Source of the DNA: Granulosicoccus sp964390335
GTDB lineage: Bacteria; Pseudomonadota; Gammaproteobacteria; Granulosicoccales; Granulosicoccaceae
Direction: 5' to 3'
Assembly (NCBI GenBank): GCA_964390335.1
Contig: CAYMHU010000002.1
Location: 124,001-188,000 of the forward strand
DNA: 64,000 nucleotides
How positions within the stretch are numbered: position 1 is the stretch's first letter; each line of letters opens with the position of its first letter. Position numbers and translations under genes: made by a program. The notes beneath the pieces are model-generated. The model had not been told where the DNA came from. It was given only the letters and a program-made list of their open reading frames with translations, and searched no databases. Positions 42,029 through 52,042 of this stretch are shown here, piece after piece.

Positions 42029-43980
42029 GACGCGAGCGCTGCATCGGTTGTTGCCGACTTGGCCGCAAGCACCGCGGCGCTAATACTGGCGGCATTGGCT
42101 TTGGGTAAAGCGAGATATTGACCTCCCATAGCCGCAGCGAGTTTGCCGGCCAGTGGCGTGACCCGTGTAGCGATATCAATCACGAGTGATTGCATACCCA
42201 TCGCACGTAGCGCTTGCGCACTCGCAATGGATTGCTGGGACGCACGCGCTCGTCCGCCAATTCCATCGCGATCCACATTCGCCCGCCCGTCAGTTAGCAA
42301 ACATAACATGGGCGTGTGTCCGGCTTTACGAATACCGACACCGAGTTCTTTGACTAATTCCAGTGCCGACGGTAACGGAGTACCTCCGCCGGAAGGGAAA
42401 CGCGCCAGCTCGCGTCGCGCGCGAACCAACGATCGAGTTGGTGGCAACACCAGCGTCGCCTGAGCGCCCTGGAAAACAACCAGCGCGACCTGATCGCGAC
42501 GCTCATAACATTCGGTCAGTAAACGCTCCACCGCACCTTTAGCTTCAGCCAAACGGTGCGCTGCTGCAGAACCGGATGCATCGACAGCAAACACAACCAC
42601 CGTGTGCGCAGCCTGTTTATATCGGGATGCACGTAAGTCTTGTGGGTAGATGATCGGACGGGTAAGCGCTTGTTCACGTTGTCGCTGCGACTGCCAAGGT
42701 GTTGCCTCGCGCAAAGTTGCTAACATATTGATACGTTGGCCGCTGCCCGCCCGGTAACGATCAATACCAACCAAACGGCCACGTTGAGCCTTGTGTACCT
42801 GACGACCCGTTCGACCACCGGCCTGCTGTCTGGAAAAGGCGTTGCGCTGAGTGTTGGCTATTGCACTGAGTAACTTCTCTGGCAACGTAACAAGCATTGA
42901 TTCTTGTTCAGGTTCAGGCTGTTGCTCGGTGCTGCGAGCATGTTGATCAACATCATCCACACTATCGGTTTCTGTTTGCGTTGGATCTTTTTGTGCGTCG
43001 TTGCTGTCGTCCGTTACCGAATCAGGTTCGGCTTGATTATCTGGATTGGCATTGTCTTCAAGTTGCTGTGGCTGAATCGATGCTGCGCGCCATGCTAAAC
43101 ACAGGTTCATTGCCACACCGATATCTACATCATTGGCTGTAGTTCGCCCAGCCAGTGTTGCGCTGGCCCGTGCCACTCGAGCACATTGCAACGTTGCGCG
43201 CATGGAATCAATGCCGTGATCGCGAGCAGCCAAACACACAGCCTGTACCTGCTCAACAGTGAGTTGTGCCGAACGATGTAGCGCTGCACGAACAACCCGT
43301 GAGCAGTGTTCTACGTCTAACGCAAAACCTGCGGCCATTTGCGCGTCAAACAATGTATCGTCGAACAATTGGGCGTCCAGGTTTCGGTCATCAAGCAATT
43401 TATCGTTAAGCAAAGTGTCGCCGTGGATAGCACTGGCGTGTACCGGCATAACACAAAATGCCAGTCGATCAATTAGCGCAAGACTCACGTTGCCTGCTTC
43501 TTCCTCATGCACATTGGCGATCACACAGACTCTGGCTGGCGTGCCATTGATCTGTCCTGAATCCAGCGCCTGACACAGTGCGTGTAGATTCTCTGCTGGC
43601 TGACGTTCCGGCGAAGGCAAAATCAACAGTGATTGATCGGCACGTGACAACACGCTGTGGTAATGCATTGGTTGGCCTTGCAACAACGTGTTCATGACAT
43701 CGATGCCACCCGTGAGTTGCTCGTAACCACAGTTCAAAGGTAAACGCTGCGGTTCGGTGAGTTGATTACAGGCTAAACGTAATGCGGTTAAGCGAGTTAC
43801 CCAGGTTGAAGCAGCATCAATATCGGTACTGTCGAGCAACGCACCGCCAAGCTGATGACCGTCCAACGCAAGCAGCACCATACATTGATTTTCAGGAGCC
43901 AGCGCCGAGAGCTCCAACGTGTATTCGTGTGCAGTCACTGTTTCAGGCGCAGCTGATTTAGTCTCAGGCAGCGTCTGCAT
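42025..43980 (-). CDS. bchD: Magnesium chelatase subunit D
   Basis: 651 aa. The N-terminal AAA-like part is degenerate. An acidic, Gln/Pro-rich linker follows at about 310-370 (NPDNQAEPDSVTDDSN region). The C-terminal vWA domain has the MIDAS motif DASGS, after VVVFAVDASGSAAAHRLAEAK. It acts with BchI and BchH to insert Mg into protoporphyrin IX. Its start lies inside bchI (17-base overlap). Confidence 0.93.
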   Translation of the reverse strand: MQTLPETKSAAPETVTAHEYTLELSALAPENQCMVLLALDGHQLGGALLDSTDIDAASTWVTRLTALRLACNQLTEPQRLPLNCGYEQLTGGIDVMNTLLQGQPMHYHSVLSRADQSLLILPSPERQPAENLHALCQALDSGQINGTPARVCVIANVHEEEAGNVSLALIDRLAFCVMPVHASAIHGDTLLNDKLLDDRNLDAQLFDDTLFDAQMAAGFALDVEHCSRVVRAALHRSAQLTVEQVQAVCLAARDHGIDSMRATLQCARVARASATLAGRTTANDVDIGVAMNLCLAWRAASIQPQQLEDNANPDNQAEPDSVTDDSNDAQKDPTQTETDSVDDVDQHARSTEQQPEPEQESMLVTLPEKLLSAIANTQRNAFSRQQAGGRTGRQVHKAQRGRLVGIDRYRAGSGQRINMLATLREATPWQSQRQREQALTRPIIYPQDLRASRYKQAAHTVVVFAVDASGSAAAHRLAEAKGAVERLLTECYERRDQVALVVFQGAQATLVLPPTRSLVRARRELARFPSGGGTPLPSALELVKELGVGIRKAGHTPMLCLLTDGRANVDRDGIGGRARASQQSIASAQALRAMGMQSLVIDIATRVTPLAGKLAAAMGGQYLALPKANAASISAAVLAAKSATTDAALAS

Positions 43981-44995
43981 TGAACAACTCGCTCAGCACC
44001 CGTTCCACGCGCGCTGATGAACCGGATTCATCCAATGGGTCGCGACGCAGTCTGTGTCGCAGCGTCATACTGGCTACCTGAATCACGTGTTTTGTTGCAA
44101 CAGTCGGCTCACCTTGCAACGCGGCGAGCGCGCGCGCAGCGCGCAATAAGGTTAAGTCACCGCGCAAGCCATCAGTACCCAGACGCACACACAGTTGCGA
44201 GATCGACTCGCGTATATCGCCTGGCAGGCTAACGCTTGATAAGGCTTTACGTGCACGCACGATGCGCCGTTGAATTTTCTTGTCTTCTTTTTGCCATTGT
44301 TTAACGAAACCAACCGGATCGCGATCAAACTCATCGCGCCGGGTGACTACCATCATGCGTTGTTCGATGTCGGTCGGTGTGCTGACTTCTACACTCAGTC
44401 CAAATCGATCGAGCAGTTGCGGGCGCAGTTCACCTTCTTCCGGATTGCCACTGCCAATCAATACAAACCTGGCATCGTGCCGTTCGCTGATGCCGTCACG
44501 TTCCACAACATTAACACCCGATGCAGCAACGTCTAGTAAGACATCAACAATGTGATCTTCGAGTAAATTGACTTCATCTACATACAGATAACCACGATGG
44601 GCATCGGCGAGTAACCCGGGTTTAAATCGCTTCTTCCCGGTGCTCAATGCATACTCAATATCGAATGCGCCAACAACTCGATCTTCTGTGGCACCCAATG
44701 GCAGATCAATGACCGGCACAGCACGTTCAATGGATTCGACGCGTCCGTCCAGCGCGTGACAACCGGCACACGTACAGTGTTTTGCGGCGTCAGGTGTTGC
44801 GTTATATTGGCATCCGTTAACCGATTGCATCGAGGGTAGCAATGCCGCCAAGGCACGAATCGCCGTTGATTTACCGGTGCCGCGATCACCAAGAATCAGT
44901 ACGCCACCCACTGACGGGTCGACCGCGGTAATTAGCAGCGATTGCTTCACTTCATCCTGACCGACCACCGCCGAAAATGGATACGTTGCTTGCAT
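43964..44995 (-). CDS. bchI: Magnesium chelatase ATPase subunit I
   Basis: 343 aa from the ATG at 44995, with GGAG five bases upstream. It is an AAA+ ATPase with Walker A LGDRGTGKST, Walker B YLYVDEVNLLEDHI, and the sensor VLIGSGNPEEGELRPQLLDRF. It forms the hexameric motor of Mg chelatase with BchD. Confidence 0.94.
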   Translation of the reverse strand: MQATYPFSAVVGQDEVKQSLLITAVDPSVGGVLILGDRGTGKSTAIRALAALLPSMQSVNGCQYNATPDAAKHCTCAGCHALDGRVESIERAVPVIDLPLGATEDRVVGAFDIEYALSTGKKRFKPGLLADAHRGYLYVDEVNLLEDHIVDVLLDVAASGVNVVERDGISERHDARFVLIGSGNPEEGELRPQLLDRFGLSVEVSTPTDIEQRMMVVTRRDEFDRDPVGFVKQWQKEDKKIQRRIVRARKALSSVSLPGDIRESISQLCVRLGTDGLRGDLTLLRAARALAALQGEPTVATKHVIQVASMTLRHRLRRDPLDESGSSARVERVLSELFNADAA

Positions 44996-45101
44996 GTAAA
45001 CTCCAACTGACATTGTCAACTCGACTCAGTCTTGATTCAATTAATTAAAGTCCACCCTTAATTTACGATTAATTTGCGCCCACTCGATAAATATCAACAG
45101 T

Positions 45102-45383
45102 TCAGTCATCGCATAACTCGAGAAGATCATACAAATACCACGACAACAACAGCAATAGCGTGCCAACCACACTCAGCACCTGCAGCATTGGTGAGAACCT
45201 GAATACATACAACAAGGCGGCTATCAAACCGATAAGCAGCAAACCGACCAGACGTGCGTTGAGCATCGCCATACGCGCGCGGCGCCTATCACCCTCTACC
45301 TCGTGCGCATCGAGCTCCTCCATCGTCTCGTAGTAGTAGATGTCGCCTTGCACCGGCGTTATTGTTGTGTTGATTTTATTCAC
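45102..45383 (-). CDS. Hypothetical two-span membrane protein (orf93)
   Basis: 93 aa. The acidic N-terminal part (DIYYYETMEELDAHEVEGD) precedes two hydrophobic stretches at about 44-61 and 66-87, with the end LYDLLELCDD. It lies between hemA and bchI in the superoperon, 41 bp downstream of hemA. No family is recognised. Its position and hydrophobicity support a gene. Confidence 0.65.
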   Translation of the reverse strand: MNKINTTITPVQGDIYYYETMEELDAHEVEGDRRRARMAMLNARLVGLLLIGLIAALLYVFRFSPMLQVLSVVGTLLLLLSWYLYDLLELCDD

Positions 45384-45423
45384 CTGTTCCCCTTTGCTGT
45401 TCCCCTTCGCGCTGTAATCACCG

Positions 45424-46647
45424 CTAAGCCGCGCATACCGATTTACGTTTACTGTTCACACTATTAATGACAGTCACCAAGGCGATAACCAACCGGTCTA
45501 TATCGTCATCGGTGTGTTGCGGCGATGGCGTCAGACGCAGCCGCTCCGTACCCATTGCCACGGTTGGGTAGTAGATCGGTTGAACATAGATGCCGTGATC
45601 TTGCAATAGTAGATCGCTGATTCGCTTGCATTTAATCGGACAGTTAATCATGACCGGCACAATGTGACTCGGGTTATCCATCACGGGGATACCCGCCTTG
45701 GTCAGTTTGCTTTTCACCTTTGCAACGTTGTCGCGTTGTCGCTTGCGCTCGGTAGCACTTACTTTTAAGTGTTTGATGCTGGCTGTGGCGCCGGCTGCCA
45801 CAGCCGGTGGCAATGCCGTCGTGAAAATAAAGCCCGACGCATAGCTTCGAACAAAATCACACAGTTCCGTTGATGCTGCTATGTATCCACCCATCACACC
45901 AAACGCTTTTGCGAGCGTGCCTTCAATGACCGTTAAGCGCTCACTAACGCCCTCACGCTCGGCGATGCCGCCACCGCGCGGACCATACAAGCCAACAGCG
46001 TGTACTTCATCAAGGTAGGTAATGGCATTATGCGCGTCAGCCACATCACAGATTTCAGCAATCGGCGCAATGTCTCCGTCCATTGAATAGACCGACTCAA
46101 ATGCAACTAACTTTGGCACAGAAGGTGGTAGCTCAGCGAGTAATCGGTTCAGATCTTCCGGGTCGTTGTGCTTGAACAATTTTTTCTGCGCCCGACTATG
46201 GCGAATGCCTTCGATCATGGATGCATGATTCATTTCATCTGATAAAACCACACACCCGGGCAGTTTAGACGCAAGCGTACCCAGTGCAGCCCAGTTTGAT
46301 ACATAACCTGACGTAAACAACAGAGCCGCCTGCTTTTGATGCAGATCGGCCAGCTCCTGTTCCAGCAACACATGGTAATGATTAGTACCCGCAATATTGC
46401 GGGTACCACCAGCGCCGGCGCCGCATCGATTCAAGGCATCATGCATAGCCTTCAGAACTTTAGGGTGCTGACCCATACCCAAATAATCATTGGAGCACCA
46501 CACAGTGACCGGCTTCTGTTGATCGCCTTGATGTTGCATTGCTTGTGGAAACGCGCCCGCTTGCCGTTCGATGTCGGTAAAAACACGATACAAGCCTTCG
46601 CTTCGAAAAGTGTCTAATTCGGATTTAAAAAAAGCTTGATAGTCCAC
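45424..46647 (-). CDS. hemA: 5-aminolevulinate synthase
   Basis: 407 aa. It condenses glycine and succinyl-CoA (C4 route). VWCSNDYLGMGQHPKVL and GGTRNIAGTNHYH near the N-terminus are signatures; the PLP lysine is in TLAKAFGVMGG. The GTG start has GGAGG nine bases upstream. It follows puhE in the puhABC-acsF-puhE-hemA order seen in other phototrophs. Glycine demand links to the serine and glyoxylate genes at the left of the window. Confidence 0.94.
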   Translation of the reverse strand: MDYQAFFKSELDTFRSEGLYRVFTDIERQAGAFPQAMQHQGDQQKPVTVWCSNDYLGMGQHPKVLKAMHDALNRCGAGAGGTRNIAGTNHYHVLLEQELADLHQKQAALLFTSGYVSNWAALGTLASKLPGCVVLSDEMNHASMIEGIRHSRAQKKLFKHNDPEDLNRLLAELPPSVPKLVAFESVYSMDGDIAPIAEICDVADAHNAITYLDEVHAVGLYGPRGGGIAEREGVSERLTVIEGTLAKAFGVMGGYIAASTELCDFVRSYASGFIFTTALPPAVAAGATASIKHLKVSATERKRQRDNVAKVKSKLTKAGIPVMDNPSHIVPVMINCPIKCKRISDLLLQDHGIYVQPIYYPTVAMGTERLRLTPSPQHTDDDIDRLVIALVTVINSVNSKRKSVCAA

Positions 46648-46685
46648 GTCAAGCTACCTCCATCTCTATTATTGTTTTGGATATA

Positions 46686-47450
46686 TTACAAAGCCGCACG
46701 GCGCTGTGCCCACGACCACAAAGAAAACCATTTTATCGGCAACACCAGCACCCAATGCTCGATGATGGCCAGCACCAACAAACAGCCAACCAACATCAAC
46801 GAGGTGTGACCAAACACATCACTTTCGACATCGGGCATACGACCAAACAACCAAACGCACATACTCGTTGCGAGCAAGACCGAAAGCAGAAAAAATGCAC
46901 TGATGCGTTGCTTTCCGCGATAACTCATGAGGTACTGCAACCGTTTCGGCAGCCACTGTTCCGGTAAATACGCCACCCCAAAAAACACATTTAATTCAGC
47001 GCTGATGCGCATCAGCCACAACACGAGATAGGTGTATAAAGCAACCTTATTAGGCGAATCGACCACCATGATAAACAGTACAAGTGCTCCTGCGGCGATA
47101 GCCACCTCGTGGAACAACATTGCTTGCAACGCATACCAAAAACGTTGTCTGGTAGAAACACCTGCTGGGCATCGGTCGGTTCGCGGGCCCATTACTACCC
47201 CACTGTAGTGCAGTAGTTCCATCCAACCCCAAATAATCAAAGCGCTGCTAAATGCAGCGTAGCTCGACCACTGCGTTGTCTGTGTGCGTAACCACATCAG
47301 CGCCAACAGTACGAAGAACACAAGTAAGCCATACACCCACACCGATGATCGGTAGGCGCTTTGCGGTAAACGGTCCAGACGCAACACCACACCGGTACCT
47401 AACCACCACAACAACACACAGAAAAAAATGGGGGCGATGTATTCCATCAT
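46686..47450 (-). CDS. puhE: PuhE, photosynthetic complex assembly protein
   Basis: 254 aa, a multi-span membrane protein (about seven hydrophobic segments). GWMELLHYSGVVMGPR and LMRISAELNVFFGVAYLPEQWLP are typical of the PuhE/DUF3623 family. It modulates reaction-centre and bacteriochlorophyll production. The ATG is preceded by a weak Shine-Dalgarno. It is between acsF and hemA. Confidence 0.88.
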   Translation of the reverse strand: MMEYIAPIFFCVLLWWLGTGVVLRLDRLPQSAYRSSVWVYGLLVFFVLLALMWLRTQTTQWSSYAAFSSALIIWGWMELLHYSGVVMGPRTDRCPAGVSTRQRFWYALQAMLFHEVAIAAGALVLFIMVVDSPNKVALYTYLVLWLMRISAELNVFFGVAYLPEQWLPKRLQYLMSYRGKQRISAFFLLSVLLATSMCVWLFGRMPDVESDVFGHTSLMLVGCLLVLAIIEHWVLVLPIKWFSLWSWAQRRAAL

Positions 47451-47482
47451 TCAGCCAGCTTTACTTGAGCACGCACAGATCA

Positions 47483-48598
47483 TTACCAGGCCGGTGTCAA
47501 ACGCACCGTTGTTGGTACGTTGTTGTCAATTACGGGCAGTGCATACAATCTGACAAACGCAAAACCGGCTCCCAACGCATACCCAGCCGCTTTGAGTTTT
47601 CCGCCAACACCGCCGGCGGCTTTGGCCTCACCCATAGCGTTCACGTAGTGTGCGATCTTTCTCAATAGCGGCAAAAATTTGTGGTGATCCTGATCTAACT
47701 TGAACGGGAACACCTGCTCTGAAATCGTCGAGGTAATTCGAAATACGTGCATGTCGTACTCGGTAATATCAACACCAAGCGCTGCGTGAAACACCGGTCG
47801 TTGATGGTCCCGTACAAACATGGTTGCATACACCGCGTTAAGGAAAAAGCGTATCCACAGTTTATTGGTACCGCGCAGCAGTTCAGGCTGTGCGCGCATC
47901 AATAACGCCAATGCATCACCGTGCCTGAATTCATCATTGCACCATTGTTTAAACCATCGAAAAATCGGATGAAACCGTTTCTCAGGATTGGCTTCGAGCT
48001 GCCGGTATATTGCAATATAGCGAGCGTATCCGATCTTTTCAGACAGATAGGTTGCATACAAAATAAACTTGGGCTTGAAGTACTTATACTTTTTTTGCTT
48101 TCGTAAAAAACCAAGATCGACACCGATACCGAAATCTTTTAAGCAATGATTGATAAACCCGGCATGACGCGACTCGTCACGAGCCATGTATCCCATCAAC
48201 TCCTTGATATCCGGATTTTTTGCTTGCTTTTTTACATCCGAGTACAGCACGCAACCAGAAAATTCACTGGTCACCGAACTAATGAGAAAGTCGACAAACT
48301 CTTCATATAGTTCCGGTGGCAAAGCTTCCACCTCTTTAACAAAATCTTCAGGGCGAACAAAGTGCTCGCGGTTGCTATCGGTCGCAAACTCCGCCATCAA
48401 CGCATCCCACTCCTGACGCACTGGTGTTACGTCGAACCGATCCATGGCATCAAAGTCGGTCGTGTAAAAACGCGGGCTTAAGATCGTATCCTGCTTAGCT
48501 GTTTCGGTAGATTGCTCGCTATTGCGGCGGTTACCAACCGTGGATTTGCTTGCAGGCGTTGGGGCCACTGCGGTCGCGCTATCATCGTTAGTCGTCAT
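47483..48598 (-). CDS. acsF: Aerobic Mg-protoporphyrin IX monomethyl ester cyclase
   Basis: 371 aa, a di-iron oxygenase-type protein. Iron ligands come from SVTSEFSGCVLYSD, MARDESRHAGFINH and WCNDEFRHGDALALL. It forms ring E using O2. No bchE (the anaerobic alternative) appears in the window, which points to aerobic pigment synthesis. GAGGG lies eight bases before the ATG. It lies between puhC and puhE. Confidence 0.93.
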   Translation of the reverse strand: MTTNDDSATAVAPTPASKSTVGNRRNSEQSTETAKQDTILSPRFYTTDFDAMDRFDVTPVRQEWDALMAEFATDSNREHFVRPEDFVKEVEALPPELYEEFVDFLISSVTSEFSGCVLYSDVKKQAKNPDIKELMGYMARDESRHAGFINHCLKDFGIGVDLGFLRKQKKYKYFKPKFILYATYLSEKIGYARYIAIYRQLEANPEKRFHPIFRWFKQWCNDEFRHGDALALLMRAQPELLRGTNKLWIRFFLNAVYATMFVRDHQRPVFHAALGVDITEYDMHVFRITSTISEQVFPFKLDQDHHKFLPLLRKIAHYVNAMGEAKAAGGVGGKLKAAGYALGAGFAFVRLYALPVIDNNVPTTVRLTPAW

Positions 48599-48641
48599 TA
48601 GTGTTTCCCTCTGTTGTTCGTATGCTCATCATCGGCGGAGC

Positions 48642-49130
48642 TTACCTTTGTATCCGCGAGGCCGATGGCTCTAATACCGTTGAATCTAAAAACTGTGCAA
48701 ATGTAGCGACGTTGTTCGGTCCAAATGCATTGAGTAATAACGACGTACCTGTCGCGTGGTCCAACAATACAAGTCGTTGTGCTGACTCGGCTCTGAGTTC
48801 AAACGGTTTATTGTCGTCAAAACCTTGTGTACGGCGTTCGCGAGTCAACGAGCGCAAAATGCCACGGACAAACGAACCTTCCCCGGATGGAAAAACATGC
48901 ACCACGGAATTAGTGATTTGATCACGCACCTCAACTGCGCCGTTGTCCAGGTCGTTGAACATCAGTAGCTTAGTATCTAACGGGAATCCAGGGGTCGCTT
49001 CGTACACTGCAGAGTCGCCCGTGTTTTGTACCCAGCCTGCTTGGCTGGCCCAGACCATTGAAACCACCACCGACAGCATCAGACCAATGGCTACAACGGG
49101 CATTAACGGTCGTTGCACACGACGACTCAT
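48642..49130 (-). CDS. puhC: PuhC, photosynthetic complex assembly protein
   Basis: 162 aa. An N-terminal membrane anchor (MPVVAIGLMLSVVVSMVW) precedes a periplasmic domain. VFPSGEGSFVRGILRSLTRERRTQG is the family signature. PuhC helps assemble the reaction centre-LH1 complex. It overlaps puhB by four bases, in the puhABC order. Confidence 0.9.
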   Translation of the reverse strand: MSRRVQRPLMPVVAIGLMLSVVVSMVWASQAGWVQNTGDSAVYEATPGFPLDTKLLMFNDLDNGAVEVRDQITNSVVHVFPSGEGSFVRGILRSLTRERRTQGFDDNKPFELRAESAQRLVLLDHATGTSLLLNAFGPNNVATFAQFLDSTVLEPSASRIQR

Positions 49131-49780
49131 ACCGGCTCCATCGGGGTTGTTCCGTGACGTTCAATTTTTGTTACAGCGCTTTGATCTGCATACTCAACAA
49201 CCGCATCAGTCAATATGCTTGCGGCCTCGTCCAAGCCATCAACACAAACGAGCATTGGCTGTGGTGACATCCATCGCCATGGCCGAACGTGAGGCCACAA
49301 TACAAAATACGAGATACGGGCATTGTCAGCCAACGCCAAAGCAATATTGCCGCTATCATTGTCGACATTACGTACGCTGGCTTGTTTGATTTTGCTAAAC
49401 GGCACATTCATGGTGATTTGTACGGCAATGCCGAAGCGTAGCGTGACCCGACGAGTTGTCAGTGAATAAACTGTGGTTCGCGCATACAAATACGCCAACA
49501 AATAGAGCAACCCAACACCTGCACACATTGCCATGAAAGGCAGGACCAACACGTCAATCGACCATGTTCCATTTGTCTGCCAGTATGCTACCGAGCGCCA
49601 CAGACCGATCAGTGCAAACCACGCAATGACTTTATTGACATGCAACACATGGCGAGCAACCATCGCAGTTTTAGGTGAGCGCTGCCACAGCAATCGTTCG
49701 CCAACGGGCAAGCGCTCTGGCAAACCGACTAACGGTTCTTCTTCATGCTCGCGAACATAGTTGCTGGCTCGCGCGCTCAT
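49127..49780 (-). CDS. puhB: PuhB, reaction-centre assembly protein
   Basis: 217 aa with membrane spans near 55-72 and 80-105 and a bacterial PH-like domain (VYSLTTRRVTLRFGIAVQITMNVPFSKI). The N-terminal LPERLPVGERLLWQRSP is typical. It assists reaction-centre assembly. It overlaps puhA and puhC. Confidence 0.9.
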   Translation of the reverse strand: MSARASNYVREHEEEPLVGLPERLPVGERLLWQRSPKTAMVARHVLHVNKVIAWFALIGLWRSVAYWQTNGTWSIDVLVLPFMAMCAGVGLLYLLAYLYARTTVYSLTTRRVTLRFGIAVQITMNVPFSKIKQASVRNVDNDSGNIALALADNARISYFVLWPHVRPWRWMSPQPMLVCVDGLDEAASILTDAVVEYADQSAVTKIERHGTTPMEPV

Positions 49781-50553
49781 GCAATTGCCTCATCGACTGG
49801 ATGTGATGCATACAAATACCCGCCGCCATAATAGGCCATGATGCGTTCCTCTTCGAGCAGCGTGACCTGCTCGGGGTGCGCGGTTGTGGGAACGCCAGCG
49901 AACTGAGCTGCATTGATTGAGACTACATCCACGCGACGAATTTTGCGATGCACTTTTGTCATGTTCATTGGTAGCAACACACGCTGATGTTCCGCTGTTA
50001 CAGCCACTTCCACCTCAAGATAGCGCAGCACCATCTCGGAACAATCGACCCACACATCAACCACTGTGCCTGCCGTCATGCCGTCAGCACCAACGACTGC
50101 CATGCCTATTGGATCAGGGTCACGCGAGTGCAATCGAATTTCATGCTGGGCACGCATTGGCACGATGCGAGGATGACCTTCCATGGTGACATCTGGCGTG
50201 TCATGACGTTCTGCCCAGGAACCCGGACCCACACCTGCCGCCATTGGATCGCCAACCGGATCAAACGGTGAGCCGTAGGGCGCGCGTGATTTGCGCAGCG
50301 CGGGAACGCGTTTATCGCCATTATCTCGCGGTGCTTGCACCTTGCGACCGTCAGCGAGTAGAAATGTTTTGGGGCTTGGTACCGACGGTATGGTACTGAC
50401 CACCCTCGTGTGCGGATCTTCCGATTCAAGCGGGAAACCTTCGCGCTTGTCTTCGCGACGCAAATAAACAATCAATGCGAAGAAAAATGCCCAGAATACA
50501 TACAGTACGACCTGAGCAACATCTAAGTATGCGGTTAGAGCTCCTGTTGGCAT
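49777..50553 (-). CDS. puhA: Photosynthetic reaction centre H subunit
   Basis: 258 aa. One membrane helix at about 11-32 (VVLYVFWAFFFALIVYLRRED) is followed by the cytoplasmic PRC-barrel domain (AGTVVDVWVDCSEMVLRYLEV). GGAG lies before the ATG. It caps L and M on the cytoplasmic side and guides protons to QB. Confidence 0.94.
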   Translation of the reverse strand: MPTGALTAYLDVAQVVLYVFWAFFFALIVYLRREDKREGFPLESEDPHTRVVSTIPSVPSPKTFLLADGRKVQAPRDNGDKRVPALRKSRAPYGSPFDPVGDPMAAGVGPGSWAERHDTPDVTMEGHPRIVPMRAQHEIRLHSRDPDPIGMAVVGADGMTAGTVVDVWVDCSEMVLRYLEVEVAVTAEHQRVLLPMNMTKVHRKIRRVDVVSINAAQFAGVPTTAHPEQVTLLEEERIMAYYGGGYLYASHPVDEAIA

Positions 50554-50608
50554 CTGTCCACTCCTCTATTTGTTTTAACAGTTTGTGTTGAATACATAAG
50601 GTTCACAC

Positions 50609-52042
50609 TTAGCCCGGAAACGCTTCTAAGCCAAACTCTTTAGAATCGGCAATGGGTTTTGATTGCAACCGCCCAACGAGTGGCCCAATCACGATGAGCG
50701 TCATAAATAACAATCCGATTTCAATTAAATACACGACGGTGTAACCGGTGTGGTTCATGTTTAATGTAGTACCCAGATCACCGCGCTGTGCAAGATGCGC
50801 AACAAGGTCGCGAAGCGTACCGCCAACTGCGATTGCAAGCCCGGCCGAGCAGGCTTGCACAGCGCCCCACATCCCGAGCGCCAGACCCGTTTGTTCACTG
50901 CCATCGCGTCGCCGCATCTCCATGCTCAGCATACTGATCGAGAACAACCCGGCACTCATACCAATCAAGAACGTGCCACACTGAAACGCGGCAACCGACT
51001 GCAGTGGCGCTGCAAAGATGACGGCGGCGAATGCAAACAGACCAAGTGTTACGCCGTAAGCAGCCACTCGGCACGGATCGACGTTAGCACTCATTGATCG
51101 AGCAGCAAGACCAAAGCCCAGCAAGGTGCCGGCGACCAGAATCGCAGTTAGCATGGTCGTAGCGCTGATATTCAATCCCAGCACCTCGCCACCATAAGGT
51201 TCGAGCAGCACGTCCTGCATACTGAACGCTGCCGTACCTAAAGCGAGCGCCAATAAAAAACGCCGGGTGGCTCGATCGCTCATGTACCGCGACCATGAGG
51301 CAATAAAATTGGGCCTGTGACGATCGTGGTGTGTTTGTGCCCGATCTGCGACCTCTTGTTTCCATGCAGCCAGTAAATTAAATACGAGAATTAACAGCGC
51401 TGATCCCTGTAACACCTGAATCAGCCGAACCTGCGTGAAGTCTGACAGCAACCATGAAAACACCATTGAACTTGCCACCATGCCCATCAGCAGCATAACG
51501 TACAGAAGCGCAACAACGCGTGTTCTGCTTTGCACTGGCGCAATGTCAGTTGCGAGCGCCAAACCAGCAGTCTGGACCATGTGCACACCCAGACCAACTA
51601 ACAAAAACGCCAAGGCTGTTGCTGCTTGTGCAAACCACATGGGCCAATGCGTATCCCCGGAGATCAAGATCAACGCAAACGGTAAAATAGCCAACCCGCC
51701 AAACTGCAGCATAGACCCGATGAATAAAAACGGCACGCGTCGCCAGCCCAAATAGGATGCATAGTTGTCTGATCGATGGCCAACCAAAGCTCTTAACGGT
51801 GCGATCATCAATGGCAACGCGATCATCAACGCCACCAAAGTAGCCGGCACTCCCAGCTCTACGATCATGACGCGGTTCAAGGTGCCGTTGAGCAACACAA
51901 AGGTGAGCCCGGCCCCAATCTGAAATAGCGACAAACGCAACAATCTGGACAGCGGTAATTGCTGCGTTGCCGCATCGGCAAACGGCAGCGCTTTTGCGCC
52001 AACGCGTTTCCAGAAGTTAAGCGTGTCGCGAGAGGCACTCAT
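50609..52042 (-). CDS. lhaA: LhaA/PucC-family LH1 assembly protein
   Basis: 477 aa, an MFS-like protein with about 12 membrane helices. LSLFQIGAGLTFVLLNGTLNRVMIVELGVPATLVA and RALVGHRSDNYASYLGWRRVPF are typical of the BCD/PucC family. It is thought to deliver bacteriochlorophyll to the LH1 polypeptides. It starts four bases inside bchM, and puhA follows after 55 bp. Confidence 0.9.
   Translation of the reverse strand: MSASRDTLNFWKRVGAKALPFADAATQQLPLSRLLRLSLFQIGAGLTFVLLNGTLNRVMIVELGVPATLVALMIALPLMIAPLRALVGHRSDNYASYLGWRRVPFLFIGSMLQFGGLAILPFALILISGDTHWPMWFAQAATALAFLLVGLGVHMVQTAGLALATDIAPVQSRTRVVALLYVMLLMGMVASSMVFSWLLSDFTQVRLIQVLQGSALLILVFNLLAAWKQEVADRAQTHHDRHRPNFIASWSRYMSDRATRRFLLALALGTAAFSMQDVLLEPYGGEVLGLNISATTMLTAILVAGTLLGFGLAARSMSANVDPCRVAAYGVTLGLFAFAAVIFAAPLQSVAAFQCGTFLIGMSAGLFSISMLSMEMRRRDGSEQTGLALGMWGAVQACSAGLAIAVGGTLRDLVAHLAQRGDLGTTLNMNHTGYTVVYLIEIGLLFMTLIVIGPLVGRLQSKPIADSKEFGLEAFPG

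Noticed and set aside
44996..45101. PpsR-type site before bchI
   Set aside because: TTGACAATGTCA at about 45008-45019 is TGT/ACA-like, but has no N12 spacing, and bchI is inside the superoperon.
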